Positions 26,860 to 41,200 of a stretch of DNA of 64,000 bases are shown piece after piece (within the stretch, counting starts at the first letter, position 1; every line of letters begins with the position of its first letter). Origin of the DNA: Benincasa hispida (lineage: Eukaryota > Streptophyta > Magnoliopsida > Cucurbitales > Cucurbitaceae); the NCBI RefSeq assembly GCF_009727055.1, contig NC_052355.1, positions 4,284,210 to 4,348,209 of the forward strand, in the 5' to 3' direction. Position numbers and translations under genes: made by a program. The notes beneath the pieces are model-generated. The model saw only the letters and a program-made list of their open reading frames with translations. It was not told the DNA's origin and searched no databases.

Positions 26860-28648
26860 GTCTAATGCATGATTGCATGTTCAAACCCATCCGTCCTTAA
26901 CAATAATAAAATAAAACAAAATGCGTCCCTAAAATTATATCAACAATTTGGTAGAGGGGAGGAGGAAAAGAAATCGTATACAATGATCAAGCAAGTGGGA
27001 GAAAGGTGCGTTTATCATATAGACAAAGTGCTTGATCGTTTAGGTGAGGTACACGATCGTGTAGGAAAAGGTAAGCGATCATCTATATGATCATTTTGTA
27101 AAAGCTCGACACTAAGCGGTCATTTAGGAAAAGGTAAGTGATCATTTAAAAAGAAGTGCATGTGTAGGCGATCGTCTTGTAAACTCGAGCTACGGTATAG
27201 GCTCTCAATTCACTAAGCGATGGGCAACAAACACACCGTGAGCAATTAACCGTGTCCTTTGCAAAATGAAAATAATTTTTGTTTTATTTTTCAGTTACAA
27301 AAATCGAATGGAATTTCCCACTAACTCACAGTTACAGAGAAAATGGCAACCAATTATCCCATAATTTCCAAATTAATAAATAATAAATATAATCATATTA
27401 TATTCATTAACCTATAGTTTAATATCATATATCAACCATAGTGTTTTCTCCTCCACTAGATATAAATCATATTTATATTCATTTTTCTCCAATTAATGTA
27501 TCTCATACATAAAGTTAATCATATCATATTTAATTAACCAGTTCAATTATATCATAAATAATCGAACTCCCTCTTGTCAATTTGAACATTTCAAACTGAT
27601 TCAGAAACTAATTCTCAACTTGAATCCAAGCTACCAAGGGGACCTTATGAACCTATGGCTCGAAGCTCCAACGGTACGTGAATAGCTGACTAAACTCTTT
27701 AGCCATGAGATCCACCATCCGTTAACTGTCAGGCATTCCACTAAAGATCGATAGCTAAACTCTTCTTAACACAGATATATTTCTGTGTTCATCAGATATA
27801 ACCAATCATGAGTACGATAACCTTCACAGATGCTCGTAAGTACAACTAGGTCAATTTACCGTTTTGCCCCTGTAGTTACATCTCACTCCTCAAGTACCAC
27901 TGATCCCTCTAATGAACAATACAACATAGTCCAACTATATGTGAACATCTCTCGAGGTGTGTGGCGCCACATCGTTCAAGCCCTAAGATCAGCTCTTAAG
28001 GTAGCTATCTATCTACTTACCCCTGCTTTGGGGAAGGAGTGAATTCCATCTTGTGTAGCTGAGTTCCCAGCTTCCAAATCAAATAAATCCTCAAAGTGGT
28101 AGGTTTATGTCAGTGACCTGGCCACTCGCACCCATGCAAATCAAAGGTCTGCTCTCAATGGCAGGAGTTCCCAATTCACTCAAGATTGAAGTCATGTTAC
28201 CTATGGTCATCCTAGTGAAATGAAGTCTCTGTCATGAATGGTGTTATATAACTAGACGTTAAAACTTCATGGTCAGGTCTTATACAAACTCTTTGTATAG
28301 AACGCCCCCGCTTGCATGTCCCCTACACGAATGATCAAGATCAAACCATCTGTGACAAGTCACAATACTTGTAACCATTCCACAAAGCGGGCCGCATCCA
28401 TAGCATTATCAGAATAAGGTTCTCTCCTATATCCATATACTACAGATCATTTTGGTTATCACTTAAGGCATAATCCACTTGTATGTCACCCATACATGCT
28501 TAAGTTACATAAAGACAACTAGGGATTTTAGTTTATTGGTTTGTGGTAAAGCAAATAAAACATCCAAATACGCAAAGTCAAGAAGTGAAGTAAATATCAT
28601 ATATTATATATCACAAGTATTCGTACAAACTGTTTACAAATTACAAAA
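26860..28648 (-). mobile_element. Copia family-B LTR fragment
   Basis: 28326-28648 matches 10080-10415 closely (ctgtgacaagtcaca, the rcaaagcgggccgcatcc block, gtacaaactgtttacaaa). The part before it holds blocks typical of these LTRs, such as tactaagtaccactgatc-like text near 27890. The terminal 25 bases of the LTR are missing at 28648, where gypsy-like sequence begins. Confidence 0.6.
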
Positions 28649-29581
28649 GAGGTTTAAGGTAAATCATTTCTTGTGTGTATTTACGGCCTTGATACTTCTC
28701 CCCATTTTTAGTGTTTGCGTATGATCTTGATGATAATATCTATGCTCTCCAATATTTAGATTTGTTAAGATAAGCGCTTAGGACTAAGTTTTAGGAACTT
28801 TGCCTGAGGAAACATTTCTTAAACTTAGTATGTGCGCAAGTTTTACCTCAAACCTCTTTTGTAAAAGTTTTCTAAGGATATCTCACAACTCGATTTCAGT
28901 AATGAGGACTTTTTGCCTTCAAAATTTGGGAGTGAGAGAGGTTTGAGCTAATCAATTCAAACTTGTAAAATTCTTTTTATTTCTTACAAAAAAAAAAAAA
29001 AAAAAAAAAAAAACCTTAGCTAATAAGAGTTGAATTGAGATTAGCACCTACTCGTAGTTGGATGTTCATATGACACCCGTATGGACAAACCAAAACAAAA
29101 GTGAGTAACCATGATCAACACGAATTCCAATACCTAGATCAAAATGAAAAGAAAATATAACTAAGGCAAGAGAAAAGTTGAGAAGGGCACTTACTCGTAG
29201 TTGGATGTTCGCATGATACCTGTATGGGCAAGCCAAAATGAAGATGAGAAGCCCGGATCAACACATGAGTTAAAAGATTGTAAAATAAGAAGGTAATAAA
29301 GAGTGATTTTATATTTTTGAATTATGAGCACATTTCTGAAAAGAGAATAAGAAATTTTGGAAATGATTAAGGAAATTTTGAGGAATAAGTTTGCCACATC
29401 TAAAGTTAGGAAATATTTCTGTAGGGAGGTGAATAAAGCTTTGAGGAGAGCTACTGGTCAAATAAATCCTATGCAAGGAAGCATGTTGAGAGGTCTAGTT
29501 AACGCATTGAATTAAGTGCCATATTTATACTAAGACTTTAAATACAGATTGAGGACAAACATTGTTTTAAATTTGGGGGTG
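28649..29581 (+). mobile_element. Gypsy 3' non-coding internal region with polypurine tract
   Basis: The text ends with atttgggggtg (29571-29581) directly before an LTR start, a classic polypurine tract. It contains a 26-A run (28988-29013) and two copies of a ~145-bp unit (ctcgtagttggatgtt at about 29050 and 29195). There is no coding sense. Confidence 0.6.
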
Positions 29582-31170
29582 TGATAACTTGTAGAATTAC
29601 AAGTGATTGTATCTCATTCTTTAGAATAATTAGAAAATTGTAGAGAAAAATGTGTTAAGTTGATATGAAATTCATAACAAATAATCCTACTCTACGTTCA
29701 TGCATTTACAAAACGCATAATCTCAGAAATTACAAAATTGTTCATTGTTGAACACGTGATTTGAATGAAATGAAGTAAAAATGGCCAAGGAAGTAAGAGT
29801 TGCAGCTTTGAACACATACAAGAGATCAATTTGGCGCCAATTTTGCAACGCAAAAAACCACGCGATGAGATGAATCATGAAGAGAGAAAACGATAAATGT
29901 GTAAGCGGTTGATGTCACATCAAGATGCAAGTTGGTATCTGAATTGAGACATTCACAACAAAACCAATGAATCTATGAAGCAAGTAGCCGACGCAACAGG
30001 ACATGAAATTAAATGTAAGGTGTCTGTGTATCATTAGAGATAGGCGAAGAAACTTCTTTTTTTACATCTATAAACAGTCCATTGAAGATTTGTAAGTATG
30101 AGATCAACTCAAACTTCTTGCCAAGAAATTAGTCAGAGCTCTGTTCATTTTCCACCTAAAGCCCATCATTGCCACCACTCCATGATTTTTTTTTTTTTTT
30201 TTTTTTGAAGAATTTCAAGTGAGAGCTAAGTTTTCTTCTATGAAAAAAGAGAAGAGAGACCACCATTACCGTTGCAACAACATTAAAGCCAAAGGGAACA
30301 AGAAACTATAACATGTGGCTTGACATTTTCATTTCTTGTTTTTTCATTACATTTTTCTTGGTATCTTCATTATGTATCAAGTTGTAGAGATTGAAAAACT
30401 CTTTATTCTTAATATGAATGCAATTTCTTCCATATTCTATCCATTTACATCTCTTTTCATAAGCATGAACAACTAAATTCTTAATCGGTTGAGGAAGATA
30501 AACTAGCATATTCACTAAATTGTGTATAAGTAGGCATTCATCTTATTTAATACATACGTAGTCAGTTGCCAAAATCAAATCGAGGGATTGGTCTAAGTAG
30601 AAACAATCAATTGCTTTAGAGAGTGTGATTACGAAACTCGTTAAACCATAAAAGAAGTAACTTTAGAGATAAAGTTAACATGTTACAATCAAAACTCATC
30701 GCATGTATCCTAGAGATAGAACATTGTGACTAAAAACATTGAGAGGTAAAGTCCGTTACTTTATAAGTTTATAACATGAATGCATGACTTATGCACTACT
30801 TAAAAAATTGTTAGTGAATCTTTCTCAAATCCTATCTAGTTATTGATACTTTTTCCATTTTCAACACATACTGCAATATAATGATTGTAATTGTCATCAC
30901 ATTCGCCATCATTTGACACATCACCATTCACACTTATCATCAACCACTCCACTATACTTATAAGTGGTTCATTAATTAGAAAATAACATTTTCATCGTAT
31001 AATTGAAAACCCACTGCATTAAGATCAATCGCTTCATCACACTTTAGTCATATGTCTTTGTGTTCAGCCTCAAACCTCAGTATTTAGACTTGCACTTTGG
31101 TCTAAACATTGTGCTTAAAGTAAACTATTCATCTCATTTGCAAAGCACGATATAAGGTTATCATTCACTG
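29582..31170 (+). mobile_element. Gypsy-like 3' LTR downstream of COG3
   Basis: It starts tgataacttgtag right after the polypurine tract. It ends with a tgttcagcctcaaacct ... agacttgcact block near 31060-31100, the usual LTR tail in this class. The exact right end is unclear. It lies about 450 bp past the COG3 stop codon. Confidence 0.5.
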
Positions 31171-31617
31171 CACCATTCAAAAACACAACAAAACTCAAAA
31201 ATCAATGGTAAATAATGAATTATTCCCGAGAAAATATAAAAGATTACGTTCCTAAATAGTAGTAGACCATTGGTTTAAGGACTAAGCATATAAATGATTT
31301 CAACAATGAGCAAACTGTACTGTGAAGGGTAAAAAATCAATTATTCTGGAGAAAATACTTGAAACAAAGTTATTTCTGTAAATATGATGAGAAAATGGCA
31401 TTTTGACTTCCCAAGCAATGTTTCGAAAACGAAAAGGCAAGTAGTGCAAGTGTAAGTGAATCAGATATGTTCATCAAATGTAAGAGCATGAAGGCTAGAC
31501 ATAGAATTGCAAAACCCTGTTTGATCCCAAATAAAACTACACCTTCATACAAAAAAATAAACATTTGCGAAGATGAACTCTGCCGATGGATGCCGCTGTT
31601 CAAATTTGGCCAGGAAT
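31171..31617. other. COG3 3' flank, probably 3' UTR
   Basis: About 450 bp between the COG3 stop codon and the nearest LTR. I see no domain, RNA gene or clear poly(A) signal. It is the expected place for the COG3 3' UTR, on the minus strand. Confidence 0.4.
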
Positions 31618-31738
31618 CTAGAGGAGATTATCAAGTTGAGTTTGCAAAACATGTATGGGAGTCATATTGATTGCTTCAGAAGAGTACTCTGCCTTTATCA
31701 AATTTTGTACTTGTAGATGAGCTTCCACAATGTTGACT
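31618..31738 (-). CDS. COG3: COG3 exon l (terminal, stop codon)
   Basis: This 121-nt exon completes a split Lys codon, reads [20 protein letters not shown] and then [11 protein letters not shown], and ends in TAG at 31618-31620. The acceptor is cttgcag. I see no convincing poly(A) signal in the downstream 400 bp. Confidence 0.9.
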
Positions 31739-32239
31739 CTGCAAGAATTCCGAGCAAAAGTCTTAGCTGATTGCTTAGTAAGGGAGAGAGAGATCAAGGG
31801 ATGGAACTAATTCATGCACATCAAACATTAATTTTCGAAGTCCTATAATTACCGCAACAGGAGTAAAAAAACAAATCAAGAACAGGGCTGAGGATATTGT
31901 TGATATAAAATATATGGTGTTGAATCACCTATAATACTAACCTAACCTGTGAGTGTTTGGGCCAATTTACGCAAACCTCGACAAATCTCATAGGAAAACC
32001 TATCTGACTCTACAACATCTAGATATCAAAGAAACCCATAAAATATTAAATCCTAGGTAGGTGGCCTCAAAATGGATTGAAACCAAGATCTCTTAGCCCT
32101 TTATCAAGGTCATGCCCCCTCTTTATACTAAGTCATAGCTTGGATAGCACAAGCTATTCAACGATCACATAGTATGAATTAATATCTCATATTTGAGTTG
32201 AGTTTACTCATTAAACTTTGGTAGTAAATACTGTTTCTT

Positions 32240-32280
<41 letters not shown>

Positions 32281-35200
32281 AAAAACAAAAACCAAACCTT
32301 TGCAACCTTTGCAATTCTGGTAGAATATATGATCATCCTATTATGTGGATTTAAACTTCAAGTTAAGAAACTTGTAGTTTATCTCAGGTGGTGTTCAAGG
32401 CAATCTGCCATCTAACCCAAACCTTAAGATCGATTCTCAAGGGATTTGTAACCTAAAGGTTCTTGATTCCAAGGGTTCTTATTTCAATATCCTATGGAGC
32501 TCATAACGTTACCCCATCCCATAGAAAACTGCAACTTTTACCTAGCTGCCTTAGTAGTCCATCTTTAGCTCTCAAATAACTGTGCGCACTGGGAGTGCCA
32601 AAAATAATATATTTATTTTTGGTCTCACTTTCTCTCTTTGAGAAGGATTAGATTTCTTAGATAGAAGAAAAAACCCATTACAAATAAGGAAAGGAGATAA
32701 AATTCTAGCAAATATAATACAATCAATACAAAAGTATCGATTAACACCAAAGGAATAACCAACATGACCTAACTTGGCTCTTCCAGAAGGTGGAATTTTG
32801 AAAAAGTGAAGTAAGAAAATTCATCTACGATTACGCTGATACAATATTCTAAAGGGTCATTGTCAGGTTTAATACATGGTTTCAAATTCAGACAAGCATT
32901 CAGAGCTCAACACGTGATATTTCTAATCAAGTCTGTCTGCTCTATGGTCACAAATTATAATTTCAAAATTTCACAAATTATATCAACTTACTTTATAGGA
33001 TTGAAAAGAATCATCCTTGTGGTAGGGTTCTGCAGATAAAGTTTCATTTTTTCCATAACCATAGGCAACTGTTGCTGAATAGCAGTATTAACCTGTTTGA
33101 GAAGAAAAGAACACAATCAGAGAAGCTAAACGGCAATAAATATTTTTTCAAGTCATTCTAATTTTTCATAGCTATAGGGCACTATCAATTAAACGTCACA
33201 ACAATATGGTCCTGGGACGGAAAAAATAGACAGGAACATATTATGTCATCTTAATTGCACGTGACCAATCCAAAAACTACACTAGTAATTTTCAGAGATT
33301 TGCATTCTGGCAGCACCTTAAAGACTGCACATAAAATTTAACAGAAGAGACCTATTGTATATAATTTTTCTAAGAGATTCTTCCTTTAATACTACTGATT
33401 CTTCCACATTCTTTAAGTTATACAACATACCTTTTGAATTAATTCGGCCACCTTATCTGGAGTGGCAAAAGCCTGGTCCCTTAATGGTTTCTCCAAGACC
33501 GGTTCTAACTTTTGGTTCTGATTGCCTGAAGATAATGTCACTTTGACAGCAGTCACCTAAAAAGAACAAGCTAACAGAATTAAAAGTCATAAATATAACT
33601 TTATGATCCGTAGGTAAATAAAACATAAAGAAGAAAAACTCATTACCGGAACTCTTTTATTATTCCTTTGTAATTTGATTGCACCAATTTTTGTTTTCTA
33701 TCTCTTGTACTTTTTGGGCTGTTTTTTCATTATATCAAATGAAAATCTCTCATAAAAAAGTTACTTCACTGGAAATCTATGTTTCCTTTAAAAGAAAAAG
33801 AAATGAAAAAAGGGGGAAAAAAAACTCATTTGAGAGCTTTTGACCTTCAGAATTGGATTTTCAAGAAACCAAACCTCTTCATATATATATATATATATAT
33901 AAAGGAAACCAAACCTCTTGGAAGTTAGAAAGAAAAGGAAAAAAAGGAGATAAACTCGTCAAACCCATGTCAACAGAAAATCATCTTGAGAAGTATTGGT
34001 AAAGTGAAAAATAACAAAGAACGGTGGAAAAACTTGCAATAATGGAACGGAAACCCAAGAACCAAAAGTACAATAAACTGCCAAAGCCATTTTTAACCCA
34101 AACACAGTAAAGACAACCAAACTCACTCAAAGGAGAAGACATTCTCTGTAAGCAAATGGAAAAACGACAACTTCTCTGCCAAATGCTCCAAAGAATTTTC
34201 AAACAGGAGACAACAAAGAAACAATTCCAAACCAAGAAAACCATGATTCCGACTGAGAAAACTAACCAGAAAGAAATAGAGAAAGGATCTATTTCATTCA
34301 TGTAGCACTAAAGCAATTATCGCAAATATGAAAGTTAAAGTTGGTTTTGTTGCAAAGTTGCTGATATATTACATTTTCCTTTTTAGGCCTGTACTTGATA
34401 TTTTAGTTTGATAGGCCTTGTTTTTTATAATATGGAAGATTTCTCATGATCTCACATGTTTTGCTCGTCTGATGTTGGAGCATCTCAAAGCCTCATCCTA
34501 TCCACTCTTTACCATCATTTTGCAGGCTCCTTTATTCACGTTTATGTATCATTTAGGATGTTTACTTTTCTTCTATCGACGTTCTCTTCATTTTTTTCTT
34601 TTTCTTTTTCTTACGAGAATTATGTACTTTGAGCATTCATTCTTTCATGTCATCAATGAAAAGTTTTAAGGTACTGGTACTTGTGTTCGTGCTCTCCTTC
34701 TTTAGGGCAAACAAAATTCCCCAACCTTAAGGTGCTGGTACTCTCCCTTCTCCCTCCACAGGATTTCCCAAGATAAAAGCCTGAAACTGAAAAAACGTTC
34801 CCTCTCCTTATTTATAGACTCTCTCCATAACAAACTCAGTACAAACTCTCCCTCACTACATGGTCCCCACTCAGATAATTCCCAACCTCACTCAGCTATC
34901 ACGCAAGTAACGAACTTGCCTCCCCTTCTTTACCATCTTCCCCCTCCTGTGATATTGATGTATAATTGGTGGCCTAACATATTTCTCAAAATTAATTACC
35001 ACGTCTCTAACCTCCAACTGATTGGTTAAAATGTATCCTTACTATCAAATGGAAGATTCAAATAGTTGGGCAGAAGAAATAATTTCAGGATTTAGAAGGA
35101 AGATCAATGAGCATGAGAGAATGCTAGACATCTTCTAGTCTTCCAATAACAAAAAATTGTTATTCTCATCTTCTCATTAGAACTAATTGGACATCTTTTC

Positions 35201-38200
35201 TTTCCTAGAAGAAGACTATGAATGGGTAGGGCAAGTTCCCCCTCTATTTAACCATTTTTTATTCAGTACAAGTACAACTATTTCTTATCCCATCATCATC
35301 ATCATCATCATTATTATTATTAATTTGAAGAAATTTCTTAACCCGTTACTATTCACAAACAAAGGAAAAAAAGAAGAAAAGAAAAAAGGCATCTATAATA
35401 GCACAAATCAATATCAATCAAACACGGTCAACTATCTTAAAGCTTCCCCCATTAGTATCCATAACCAAATCCAGAGGTCCAGCCTAAACCAGCAGTTAGG
35501 CGAGTTTCAGCATTTGGGAAAAAAGACAAACCTTGGTCACGAACGAGAGCATGGGATCCACAACCAGCTTAGTGACAGACATAATAAACTCTTCACAAGT
35601 CGCCTTTAAGTTCTTCTCTAGATCCTGCAGAGTAAATAAATAGAAAAAGTTCATTGCATGGGACATAAATGAAGCTAGCATTGTGCTAATATTTAATCAC
35701 CAAAATATAACCATAGCTTAAACATTATTAATGCACCGTTGAAGAAAATTATATCAACCATGCCCTTTTTTTCCTCAATGCAATGGACATGGTAACTACA
35801 AGATTGCTAGTAAGAAAGGACATTGCTAGCAAATTGAATGTTAATAAGAAATATACATTTTGCTAAGCTCCACATGTGAGATTTTGATGTAGCCTAAAGA
35901 GATAAAAGAAGAGATATCTCCAAGAATTAAATCAAAGTCTTTATTATGAATCACAAAGTTGTCAATACAACCCCCGTGCTTCTTGCATCAGATTTGATGG
36001 CACGAAACAAGTCCCATTTGAAAAGAAATAGATTACCTTCTTGGCATCAATTTGACTCTCCAAAACTCGGGGGGATAACGTCCTTGCCAATGAAGTTGAT
36101 TTAGTCCAGTCAAACAGAGAGGCTTGACCTCTAAGAATTCTTCTAAGATGCTCCTGGAAAATGATAGTCCATTAATGTTGTATCCAATCAACAATTTTAA
36201 GTCAGCTACAAAGTTATAACTAAAAAGAAACTAAGAAACCAATACTTACTAAACAGCGAATTCACACTATAATCAATAGAATAGCTAACTGCAGAAGTCT
36301 CGTGACTAGTGTTTTTGGTATGACTTCTGCATTTATTCAAGATCTCTACCGTGCACATTGGTTTGGTCTTCACCCTCTGGGTTTCTTTTTGTGATCTTGG
36401 TCCATCTCATTTGCAATCTATTGGTTTCTCCGACATACTCGAGGATTATCGTTTTCAGTTGCTACTAGTCTTTTGTTCAGAATTGGCTTTAAAGTTCTTG
36501 TGATCTTTAGCAGTGGAAAAAAGGTTTGTTTTTGGTTTGTTAGATTTAAATGATTTTAGTAATGTTAGGCCACCGATATTGTTTCAATAGCAACGAAAGG
36601 GTAAAAATGTAATTGAGGGGTAAAGGGGACCATGAGAGTTGTAAGGGAGGGAATGTAAATAAACAACAGAATTTGTGCGGGGACCATGAGAGTTTAGTTA
36701 CTTCTCGAGAGTGAGAAGGGGACGTTTGCACTGCCTTCGGGCTTGCTTTCTTTCAATTGAATATCAAAGTAAGAGAAACCTCATAAATTGGTATCAGAGC
36801 TAGCGTAGCGAAATACTGAAGAATGTCTGGAAGCAATGGATCAGGTGATTGGAGCAATGAAAATAGAATTGATGTGATTGCCAAGAATCGAAGATACACT
36901 TGCATTGTTAGTGAAGAGTATTGAGAAATTGAGCGTTCAAGCACATAATCAGCAGAAAATGATTTCGAAAACTGTTTTGGAACGATTACTCGATTCTTCG
37001 AATTTGCAAGAACCGATTGACGGAGGGAATGAGAGAGTAGAACCGAAGAATTCCTCAAACGACGAATGAACAAAGCGGCAGGAAGGAAGATCGGAGTAAA
37101 TTCAAGAAGGTAGAAATGCCGGTCTTCAATGGAGTGGATCCGGATTCGTGATTGTTTCGTGTGGATCGGTATTTTCAGATCCATAAGCTCACCGATTCTG
37201 AGAAATTAACAGTTATGTGGCATTAGATTGGTATAGATCCAAGGAGGAGCGTGTGTTCAAGAATTGGAACAACCTTAAGATGAGATTGTTGAAGTGATTT
37301 CGTTCATTGCAGAAAGGGATGGTGTGTGGCCAATTTTTGGCGATCAAACAAGAAACGACTATCGAAGCCTATCGAAATCTGTTCAATAAACTGGTCACAC
37401 CGCTGCCACATTTATCAAAGGTAGTATTCGAGAATACGTTCATCAATGGGTTTGAACTGTGGATCAAAGCTAAAGTAGAGTGTTTAGGAACCAGTTGGTC
37501 AGGCTAGTATGATGCAGATAGCCCAATTCGTAGAGAACCGGGAGCTAACTCGAATCGAGGCTGGTATGAAGAGCCCAAAGACAGGTATGATCCCAACTCC
37601 TACTATTAAAAATGTTATGCCTAATTCTGGAAAAGAGATAATGAAATCGAACGAGGCAATGCCAATTCGAATGATCACGTAGCGAGGGAGTTCGCTGATC
37701 GACGAAAAGGCTGTTTGGCGCTAGGTTTCAGTCTCAAAAGGAACGAATGATATTCCCCAGGACATCGATGTAAGGAGAAAGGATCTATTTCATTCATGTA
37801 GCACTAAAGCTACTCAAACTTAGTTTTCAAAATGGGTGATGGAAAAGGTGAAAGGGATCTTACAGAAGAAGTTGTTGATTGATGTCAAAGCTCTTAACTT
37901 CGATCTTTTTTTTTTAGAAAAAGGCCCACTTTGCCGAATGGCAAAAGTGAGACACTGAGACAGACGGACGGACGACAATCCAATACCTTTGAGTATGAAC
38001 TTGACAGATGGCAAGAGTGAGAGCTGAGAGAGAGATGAGCCAACGATGACTATGAGAATGAGAGAGACGGGCACCAGCTGCGAGTATTGAGAGTGAGAGG
38101 GGGGGCGGTGGCTACGGTAAGACAATGAAGGAGATTGACCTAATTATATATATATGTACTTCATTTTGTTATTTTTTAAATTAATGCAGTTCGGTTCGGT

Positions 38201-41200
38201 TTTAACTCGGTTTTTGGTTTTGAAACCAAACCGAACCACATAATTTGGTTTTAAAATTATACTAAACTGAATTGGACCGCAAAATTCGATTTCAGTGAAT
38301 TTGGTTTTGTAAATGGTTCGGTTTTTATGGTTTCAATGGACAACCCTAGTAGAGACCGCCAATTATGGAGTCATTATGGGAACGGGAATTGCTGTGAAGG
38401 GAAAAGGTGTATGCAATGAGGTGGAATTAATGATAGGAGACATAAGAAAAATTGAGAGCTTTCTGCCATTGGAGCTCGAAAGGGTGGATGTTATCTTGGG
38501 GATGTAGTGGTTGTATAAGTTAGGCATTACTGACATAAATTGGCGCGTGCTTTCAATGAAGGTTATGCACGAGGGTAGACAAGTTGAATTGAAAGGGGAT
38601 GTCTGAAGCGAATTGTGAAGTCTTGGGATGGAAGCGATCAAGGGTATTTGATTGAATATAGGGCGATAAGTGTAAAGTTGATTGAAGAACTTGTGGAAAT
38701 TTCAAGCAGCATTGTAGCAGAATTGGATGAGCTGACTCAATGGGGTTCATCTATTGATAGTGTACTTGATGAATATAACAGTGTATCAACGGGGTTCATC
38801 AAGGGCGACTGTTGTATAAAGGAAGAATGGTGACAATGAAAACTTCTTCCTTGTTGCCAACTATGTTACATACTTATCATGACTCTATGCTTGAGGGCCA
38901 CTCAGGATTCTTACGAACCTACAAGAGATTGATGGGGGAATTGTATTGGAAAGGAATGAAGTTGGATGTTAGACAATATGTTTAGGAATGTACTGTGTGC
39001 CAATGAAATAAAACATTGGCTACATCTCCTGCAGGGTTATTAATGCCTCTAGAGGTTCCTGAATGAGAATGGAATGACATCTCAATGGACTTTATTGAGG
39101 GCCTACCGAAAGCTCAAGGGTTTTAGGTGATTTTTGTCGTCGTTGATAGATTGAGTAAATATGCTCATTTCTTGGAATTGAAACATTTTTACAATGCTAA
39201 ATCTGTAGTCAAGGTGTTTGTTAAGGAGATTATACACTTATATGGATTTCCCAAATCCAATGTGTCTGATCGAGATAAGGTGTTCATGAGCGGGGTTTGG
39301 AATGAAATGTTCAAAATGGCTGGAACAAGATTGCATAGGAGTATGGTGTATTATCCACAATCAGATGGACAAACAGAGGTGGGTATCAAAGTGTTGAAAC
39401 GTATCTGAGATGTTTTCGTAATGAGAAGCCGAAGCAGTGGGTGGCATGGCATGGCTTCATTGGGTGAAGTATTGGTACAACAGTACTTTTCATGGGTCAA
39501 TTGGTATAACTCCTTTCCAGGCATTGTATGGTCAAACACCTCCTCCCTTGCTCTTCTATGGGTGGCATGGCTTCTTGTATGGTATAGTTGTGTACAAATT
39601 TTCAAGACCACAAGAGATGGAAGTGTTAAGATATTCATATAATTAAATTTACTTAAACATTTAACTTGATTGGTGATTTAACCTAATGGGACTTTAGCCA
39701 TACACACAAAAAGAGATTTCCTCGACTTGTGAAAAAAAAAAAATGCAGACAGAGAGTTTTCTGAAAACAAGGATGAACAATAAGTTTTTAATAAGGTGAA
39801 GAGTCATCAAACGTAGAGGAAAGATGGACTCCAAGTTACCAACCAGGACATGAGAGAAATCAAGTTCCTTGTGAGTTGCAGAAAATTCTACATCAAAACT
39901 CGCAATCTGAAAAGCAAAATAAAAGAGTGAAAAATCAAATAAGTCAGGTAGAAGAAGAGGATAGGACTAGAACTAGAAGGTACCTGCTCCCTTAGAATGA
40001 GGAAGTGCTTTATCAAGAAAAGTTGCCCATCCATAGGTGACGATCTTTTTGCAATAAGTTTACTTGCTTTCTGGAGAAGATAAAAGGAAGCACATTACAA
40101 AGAAGGCATAAAATTCGCTGGAGAACTTGGGGGAGACCAAAGAGTAGAAATCATGAACAACATCAGTGAAATCAGATCGTAACAAAAATGGATCAAATCT
40201 CTTCTATTATAAGATTTTGAATATCTAATTCGACCTTTGAAAAAATTTAATTGGCTGTCTTACTTGAATAGATGTAGAACAAACTTCCACAGCTTCCTGG
40301 AACATATCAGACAAACAGTAAATCAAACCTGCCAGGATACCGTAGGAAGTTGAGACTGATTACTTGAGTACCTGGGCTAAACCAGTGAATACAACTGGTT
40401 CTAGGCAACGATACAACTTTGAAAGGTATGATAAAGTTTTCTCTAGAGGTGGATACCAAGCCTTAGGTGCACCTTGATTCATGCCAACCTACAATAGAAT
40501 AAACCCCAGTTTTTTATTATGATATAATCTGTCTGGTAAACTGAACTTTTTGATTGAAAAATAAATTAAAAGGGCAAAGAAACCAATTTAAGGAGTCTAC
40601 CTAATCCCCTTATAGCATTACCAAGTTTTTTTCAATATCAATTTCATCGATTAAATGAAATGATACAATAGATATTTAATCCAAAAAGATTATGAGATAC
40701 TTCTCAAACTAGAAGGGAGATAATTTAAACTATAATTGTTGGATAGAGCTAATTTTGTACACTAATAAAGAGCCATAAAAACAGATGAATCAAGGACTTA
40801 TTGTGGAGAATTTTCATTGTCTTAGATAATCCCAGAGTTCCATTCTAAGAGAAAATGCCAGAGGCAAAAGGTTTAAGGATTTTTATAAACAGATCAATAC
40901 TTGTCATTGATATAATAAAAAAAGTCTAATGCGCAAAAATACAAGATACCAAAAACAACAAAAAGTACCATGCAAATAATACATAAGTTAAACCGAAGAA
41001 ATGAAAGCATTCCAATTCAAAACAAATGTCCTAAATGGAATAATTTGCCTCCAACTACAAATTTCCTTCCTAACCACCTCAGCAAAATCCATCTTAAGAG
41101 GCTCCCTAACTGCCTTCAAGAAGCATCCAAACGACCTTCCAACTCTTCCAAATCCAGTAAATTTATTTGACCAAAAATCTCTTTTTTCTTCAGACAATTA

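Larger units (their letters stand above)
36538..39650 (+). mobile_element. Deleted Ty3/gypsy element in a COG3 intron
   Basis: A putative 246-bp LTR (36538-36783, TG to CA) is followed by a perfect tRNA-Met primer binding site (36789-36800). Gag follows (from 36824; YSPGHRCK zinc-knuckle residue near 37750-37773), then a foreign segment (37775-38345), then protease tail text reading [14 protein letters not shown] (38456-38507), the H2C2 zinc finger ([20 protein letters not shown], 38875-38935), and the integrase core with [24 protein letters not shown] and PQSDGQTE (39085-39380). RT and RNase H are absent and no 3' LTR is seen. It lies antisense to COG3. Confidence 0.82.

Noticed and set aside
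33981..34301. A 106-codon minus-strand frame, Phe/Trp-rich and membrane-like
   Set aside because: It lies inside COG3 intron i/j, has no family match that I recognise, and its hydrophobicity follows from the T-rich composition.
38153..38350. A hairpin that could be a microRNA precursor
   Set aside because: The fold-back comes from repeated ggttcgg/ccgaacc words typical of transposon ends, without the single clean stem a microRNA needs.
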